DNA of 64,000 nt from Pycnococcus provasolii (lineage: Eukaryota; Chlorophyta; Pseudoscourfieldiophyceae; Pseudoscourfieldiales). Positions 59,748 to 64,000 of this stretch are shown here, piece after piece (within the stretch, counting starts at the first letter, position 1; each line of letters starts with the position of its first letter). Location of the stretch: positions 186,001-250,000 of the forward strand of contig CP150553.1 in the NCBI GenBank assembly GCA_049487715.1. The letters run 5' to 3'. A model generated the notes under the pieces. That model did not search any database. It was not told the origin of the DNA and saw nothing but the letters and a program-made list of their open reading frames with translations. Position numbers and translations under genes: made by a program.

Positions 59748-59916
59748 ATTGAATTGATTGGCGAGGTCGAAGAAGGCAAGAAGCCCCATTCGACCGAGCG
59801 AGCGAAGATGAGCGAAAGATGAAGGAATGCGACTTCGAAGAAACACGACTGAAGAACCCCTTGGAATTTGGAAACCGAATCAATCACAAACTGAACTGAT
59901 TTTAATCGAATCCACG

Positions 59917-60360
59917 TGGACCGAGTCAACCTTCTTTTTTTTTTTTTTTTGTGGAAACTTCAATTCAGGTTCGGTCGGGTTTCCAAAGTCAGCCCGGGTG
60001 GCAGCCAGGAAAAATATGCACCAAGCAACGGTGTATCCCCCAAGCTGGGTGAAAAGAACAAGGGGGAGTTTGTTTGGCCCAAGAACCTTTTCACCCTCGG
60101 CCCCTCCGCCCGTTATTTGTTCGCCATTCCCGGCTCATGCGAAACATGTCACGCTGTGAATGTGGTGCCCAGTGGTGGTTCGGAGTAGTCAGTGCAGCTT
60201 TTTTGCAGGCTTGTATGGTCTTTGTGGTATGGTCTTTGTGAGAGGTCTATGGTTGTGCCTCTTCTACAGGTACAGTCTTTTTTACTTATTGGCTCGTTGG
60301 CGTATTTAGTATACCTTGGCTCCTTTCGTTCATTGATTGGCTCGCTCATTGATTGGTCCT
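59917..60360 (+). repeat. Duplicated segment, copy A
   Basis: 59917-59970 (TGGACCGAGTCAACC, a T-run, GTGGAAACTTCAATTCA) and 60091-60360 recur at 62574-62632 and 62727-63000 in the same order and orientation, with a non-matching middle. The second block is ~97% identical over ~270 bases. It lies directly upstream of the tyrosine/glycine-rich gene. Confidence 0.9.
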
Positions 60361-60450
60361 CATCAATCACTGCACACGTTGGTCGGTTGGTCCTCATCAT
60401 ACCTGATAGATTGGCAGCGCGCAGGCGTTTGTTGATTGGCTCATATAAAA
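60288..60450 (+). promoter_or_regulatory. ATTGG (CCAAT) sites and TATA box
   Basis: Inverted CCAAT elements (ATTGG) occur at 60288, 60336, 60352 and 60435, and TATAAAA at 60444-60450. The last ends 27 bases before the ATG at 60478, so the leader would be very short. The duplicate segment B contains the same ATTGG sites without the TATA and gene. Confidence 0.6.
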
Positions 60451-60477
60451 CAGTATACCATAGTGGTAGTAACGAAG

Positions 60478-62250
60478 ATGATGACGACGAATGTCAAGAA
60501 CATGCGATCGATCGTCACGGCGTCATCAGCCGTTCTGGTCGCTCTGCTTGCTGTCGTCGTAATGCTAAGTGCCGTGAGTGGTGTGAGCGCAGACAGTTCG
60601 ACGACGACGACTTATGAGACGACGAAGTACGTTGATGAATACAAATCAGGCTACTACGGTGATGAATACAAATCAGGCTACTATCCCAAGTACAAGTGGT
60701 GGGCGCCGTGGACGTGGAAGTACAGCAGCAACAAGTACAATGACAACAAGTACGACTCTGGATACGACTCTGGATACAGCAAGTACGGCTCTGGATACAG
60801 CAAGTACGACTCTGGATACAGCAAGTACGACTCTGGATACGGCTACAGCAAGTACGACTCTAAATATGGAGTTGGGCCGTACTATGGGAAGCAGTACGAG
60901 CAGGACGAGCACTACCCGTGCGACACGTTCTACCCCAAGCCGAAGTGGTACTCGCCGTTTACATGGAAGTATCGCAAGTATGCCAAGTTTGACTACTACT
61001 CTGGTCCTTGCGAAGTAAAGAAGGAAGAACACTGTCTTCCCTTCTGGGGAAAAGATCTTCCTCACGATGCGAGTGAAGCTACTTGGTACACTGTCACTCA
61101 CGCTTCTGGTGGTGGTGGGTGCCATTCAACAGAAACTCAATACTTCTATGCGAAGTCAGAAGCGCATGGCTTGACGTTCACTCTCACGAATTACTACTAC
61201 AACAATGAAAAGTGGGTATGTGCGATTGACGATATCAGCCGCAAGAGTGCAATTTGTACGATGGCTGGACATTTTGGAGGAAGCTATTCTACACCTGAAA
61301 AGTGCATCCTTACGTTTAAAACGCATCAAAAGGGTGGAAAGTGCATTCCACACCACATGGCACTCGACTGTGGGAAGCCACCGTACGTTGAAACGAGCAA
61401 ATTCAGCAAGATTGACTACCGTGACATTCCCCACAAGGACATCATTCAGCAAGATCTCGAGGAGTGCAATACTTGTGATGGACGTACCTTGCTGTCGCTT
61501 GGTGGTACCAAGTATACCTCGTGCAACCCCGAGCCATTCGAAGGAGAACCGATCACCCTCTCCAATGTCGCGGATGACATCAGGGATGTTCTCAGCGGCG
61601 ATCCTGCCGACGTCACCATCACCTCGTTCCCATGCATCACTACCTCGTCCCAGAGTGTGGTTTTTTCTACCTTTTTTGGATTTTCACAATTCCCAAATCT
61701 TGAGGAGGTTCGCTTCGCCAACTGGGTGACAGGACCGGACGGTCGATTCTTCGTACGTACGCTCCTCCTTCCTTTCCTTTCCCATCTTCTTTCTTGGTGT
61801 TCTGCCTTATGTTCTTCTACAATAATATGGCGTGTCTTCGACAGAACACACACAAAATATTTGGTAGCACCTCACTAACAAACCAAATCACATATTCACA
61901 ACAACACAACAACCATTCCTATCATCAAACAACAAATAATAACAACAACAATAGTTCGCGGACCTTTTTGGGGAAGGCTCTTTGAGGAGCATCTACGCGC
62001 CTCGTCTTACGGGTACCCAGAGTTTGGACATCTTCGTACGTATCCCTTTCAAAAGCACAATCGACTTTTCAACTGATTGCACAAAACTCACCATGTGCTC
62101 ACCACTCCACCACAAATACAACACCATCACTCACTAAACACACAGATCAGCGACAACCCGAATCTCCCGAGTGTGATCATTGTGATTTCAAAATATCTTT
62201 TGTTATATTATGATCTTGGCAGTTATATCTGCGCTCGTTGCTGGTTTTAG
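60478..62250 (+). CDS. Secreted tyrosine/glycine-rich protein with LRR-like end
   Basis: Proposed exons: 60478-61752, 61955-62035 and 62146-62250, with introns of 202 and 110 bases that both use a TTC/GTACGT donor. The product is ~487 residues. A signal peptide (~10-38, IVTASSAVLVALLAVVVMLSA) precedes a tandem YDSGYSKYDSGY block built from TACGACTCTGGATACAGCAAG-type repeats. A cysteine-rich region follows (PCDTFYPKPKWYSPF, CEVKKEEHCLPFWG, CHSTETQYFYAK, ECNTCDGRTLLSLGG). The C-terminal part has leucine-rich-repeat-like spacing (FPNLEEVRFANWVTGPDGRFF, EGSLRSIYAPRLTGTQSLDI, NPNLPSVIIV). The last exon turns AT-rich and may end in an inserted repeat. Surface adhesion is inferred from the GY-rich block. 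Confidence 0.65.
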
Positions 62251-62410
62251 TGCAATCTTAGGAAAGTTAGAGTTATATCTTAACTCATTAACAGGTAAAC
62301 TGGTTGAGGATACAACAAAATATGAGTGTGTGTGAAGACTACAAAAGATATTTTACACCCTCGTTTCCGCTCTTATGGTCGCTCCAACGAGAATGTAAAA
62401 TATCTTTTGT
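62190..62410. repeat. AT-rich element with AAAATATCTTTTGT repeats
   Basis: AAAATATCTTTTGT occurs at 62190-62203, as its reverse complement at 62341-62354, and again forward at 62397-62410. The first two form a 14-base perfect terminal-inverted-repeat pair around a 165-base AT-rich block. The block overlaps the end of the proposed last exon of the tyrosine-rich gene, suggesting a small insertion element. Confidence 0.6.
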
Positions 62411-62573
62411 TATTTTATGATTAGTCAGCACTTACTACCGCTCTATCAAAAATACTGATTAATCATAAATATCACACGTAAATAGTCGTAAATCATCACT
62501 GCTTAATCATCACTTACACATAACTACTCTACGATTATACTACGACTTTATTCTTTAAATCACTTTACGTTTA
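62251..62573. other. AT-rich gap, no gene seen
   Basis: The stretch from 62410 to 62573 is A/T-rich with AAATCATCACTTA-type repetition. The transition from GC-rich coding sequence to A/T-rich sequence at about 62185 is sharp. Confidence 0.5.
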
Positions 62574-63000
62574 TGGACCGAGTCAACCTTCTTCTTTTTT
62601 TTTTTTTTTTTTTTTTGTGGAAACTTCAATTCATCCCCCACTTTCTGTCCTCTCATCAGGTGTCGGGTACCGGGTAGGGGTTTCAATTTTCATTTCATTT
62701 TTGTTTGTTTCGAAGATTGGGGTTTCTCACCCTCGGCCCCTCCGCCCGTTAAACTTTATTTGTTCGCCATTCCCGGCTCATGCGAAACATGTCACGCTGT
62801 GAATGTGGTGCCCAGTGGTGGTTCGGAGCAGTCAGTGCAGCTTTTTTGCAGGCTTGTATGGTCTTTGTGGTATGGTCTTTGTGAGAGGTCTATGGTTGTG
62901 CCTCTACAGGTACAGTCTTTTTTACCTATTGGCTCGTTGGCGTTTTTAGTATACCTTGGCTCCTTTCGTTCATTGATTGGCTCGCTCATTGATTGGTCCT
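62574..63000 (+). repeat. Duplicated segment, copy B
   Basis: The second copy of the segment at 59917-60360. It includes the T-run, the CTCGGCCCCTCCGCCCGTTA block and the ATTGG sites. Differences from copy A are an insertion of a few bases after CCGTTA, loss of three bases in the CTCTTCTACAGG stretch, and about four substitutions. Not followed by a copy of the tyrosine-rich gene. Confidence 0.9.
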
Positions 63001-63421
63001 GCTCCCGTCGACACACCTCCCGGGCATGATTTCGTACATCGTGAAAATTTGGTTGGTCGTCAACCGTGTAAGGTTTGTCCAAACCTAGCTGTTCCAAGGC
63101 CGCAAGGTCGACGAACTGCTCCAGATCAGCCAATGAGTGTTCTCCGGACACAGGCGCGAGCTCTGCTCGCCCCATGAACTCCAGCAGCTCGCCTACGAGC
63201 TGTTGGCGTCCAATGATCTCGCCACTTCCACACGGAAGGGCGAGGAAGGATCCTGCACCTTGCAGGACCATGCGCCTCACTGAAGACGTATCTTGACGTT
63301 CACCTATGAGCGCCAAATAACTACCACAGTGCGGCGACGATATGCCCAAACCCTTGGGCTTAATGATGGTTTCCGCCATGGCCGGAACCTCCTTGTTTAC
63401 AAAAACTAACCTTCCCACCAT
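62792..63421 (-). CDS. Unrecognised frame overlapping the duplicated segment
   Basis: From ATG 63421 (MVGRLVFVNK) the frame runs 210 codons. The first ~140 look protein-like: VNKEVPAMAETIIKPKGLGI, GSYLALIGERQDTSSVRRMVLQGAGSFLAL, and LEQFVDLAALEQLGLDKPYTVDDQPNFHDV. The last ~70 lie in copy B of the duplication, and the matching region of copy A is also open on the minus strand. The few A/B differences all change residues in this frame, which gives no sign of selection on that tail. The first part may be the remains of a mobile element or a real gene ended by the duplication. No family is recognised. Confidence 0.35.
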   Translation of the reverse strand: MVGRLVFVNKEVPAMAETIIKPKGLGISSPHCGSYLALIGERQDTSSVRRMVLQGAGSFLALPCGSGEIIGRQQLVGELLEFMGRAELAPVSGEHSLADLEQFVDLAALEQLGLDKPYTVDDQPNFHDVRNHAREVCRREQDQSMSEPINERKEPRYTKNANEPIGKKDCTCRGTTIDLSQRPYHKDHTSLQKSCTDCSEPPLGTTFTA

Positions 63422-63650
63422 ACGGCTTAGCCAGGCCAAGCCCCCCTCATCTAACTTTCATGCCCATGATTTAAATCCCAGAAACCCAACCAAAGACGGA
63501 TCCCCCAAGTCACCGTTAAGGAACAGTCGCGCTGATCTCCTTATCTCAAGAGCTCCTCAAACGCTAGGTTTACGCACCGGCAGGCCAGAGCTCAAACCCC
63601 GCTATCGCTCGTTTAATAGGCTAAACCACTCGTCAGCAAAAGCAGCACTC

Positions 63651-64000
63651 ATGTCTGCCGGTGGTGCTCGTGGTGAGCTTGACGAGCTTGTATCGTTCAT
63701 GGCTTCAAGCAACTCGTCTCTAGCTTCCGAAGCCATGAAGATATTCACAGGACTCACAGGAACAGAAAGTGGACTCCAAACTATCGCAAACCATCGAAAC
63801 ACGTGCTTACCCGTCTTCGTTGTCGCTCTCTTTAAGGCAATATTACAGGACTCCTCGGACTTGTCGTCGCGAACAGCACTTGCCGCACTTGTGAACATCT
63901 CGCAGGAACAAACCATGGCGATGAAACTGTGCGAACTACGGGTCGTCGAGAGATGCATGGAGGCACTACACGGTGCAGCAAGAGGGGAGGAGGATGCAGA
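63651..64000 (+). CDS. HGH1: HGH1-like protein, 5' part (runs off the edge)
   Basis: From ATG 63651 (MSAGGARGELDELVSFM) the frame is open for 116 codons to the window end, with no stop. The visible part has the N-terminal armadillo-like helices of HGH1: ELVSFMASSNSSLASEAMKIFTGLTGTESGLQ, then LPVFVVALFKAILQDSSDLSSRTALAALVNIS. These match the HGH1/BRP16 family pattern of a GLTG block followed by AALVNLS. HGH1 in yeast assists folding of elongation factor 2 with chaperones. Nothing beyond the edge can be judged. The frame is also open upstream of the ATG, so an earlier start or exon is possible. Confidence 0.75.
   Translation, partial: MSAGGARGELDELVSFMASSNSSLASEAMKIFTGLTGTESGLQTIANHRNTCLPVFVVALFKAILQDSSDLSSRTALAALVNISQEQTMAMKLCELRVVERCMEALHGAARGEEDA

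Noticed and set aside
1-64000. tRNA and rRNA genes
   Set aside because: I looked for B-box-type and cloverleaf-like sequences by eye and found no convincing one; a covariance search was not possible.

Overview
The window looks like nuclear DNA of a eukaryotic microbe, most probably a small green alga of the prasinophyte type. The genes are dense, mostly intronless and GC-rich, and a few carry GT-AG introns. One gene encodes a chloroplast-type ACHT thioredoxin, another a very large proline-rich surface protein of the volvocine/prasinophyte style, and TTAGGG arrays lie between genes. Neighbouring genes tend to alternate in strand, and several convergent pairs are separated by only about 30-60 bases. 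I cannot name the species. Six coding regions show an apparent one-base frame slip, and five of them are consistent with one surplus base, so consensus errors are likely and some reading frames are stitched here by inference. Left part (1-10 kb): two poorly recognised minus-strand reading frames around an 18-base-arm palindrome, an ankyrin-MYND protein, a coiled-coil protein, coding relics near a telomere-like tract, a divergent kinesin motor and a small unknown protein. 10.6-17.9 kb: the most striking locus, a roughly 2,400-residue protein that joins four tandem EF-hand modules (about 16 EF-hand units) to coiled coils and the C2-domain architecture of RPGRIP1/RPGRIP1L, a ciliary transition-zone scaffold. 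18-46 kb: many genes linked to sugars and the cell surface. These are UDP-galactopyranose mutase, a 1,983-residue membrane-anchored matrix protein (proline-rich, IPT/TIG, Calx-beta and cysteine-rich domains), a RhaT-like sugar transporter, a fucosyltransferase-like enzyme, a sialyltransferase-family (GT29) enzyme and galactokinase. Among them lie a WW-domain protein with a signal peptide, bL17m, an SGT1-like SGS protein, ACHT thioredoxin, a histidine acid phosphatase, a bZIP-like factor and a DusA-type dihydrouridine synthase. 46-58 kb: housekeeping genes. These are LTV1 (40S export), a gankyrin-like ankyrin protein, a seven-bladed WD40 protein, the DEAD-box helicase Drs1/DDX27, thioredoxin h, a patatin-like lipase and an NFKBIL1-like J-domain protein. 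58-64 kb: an accessory region with a 13-base minisatellite of about 31 copies, a BED-finger/hAT-like transposase fragment, and a tyrosine/glycine-rich secreted protein gene with three exons. That gene lies between two direct copies of a ~270-base segment and ends near short AT-rich inverted repeats. The 5' end of an HGH1 homologue runs off the right edge. Telomere-type TTAGGG tracts occur five or more times, always upstream of genes and never inside recognised coding sequence.
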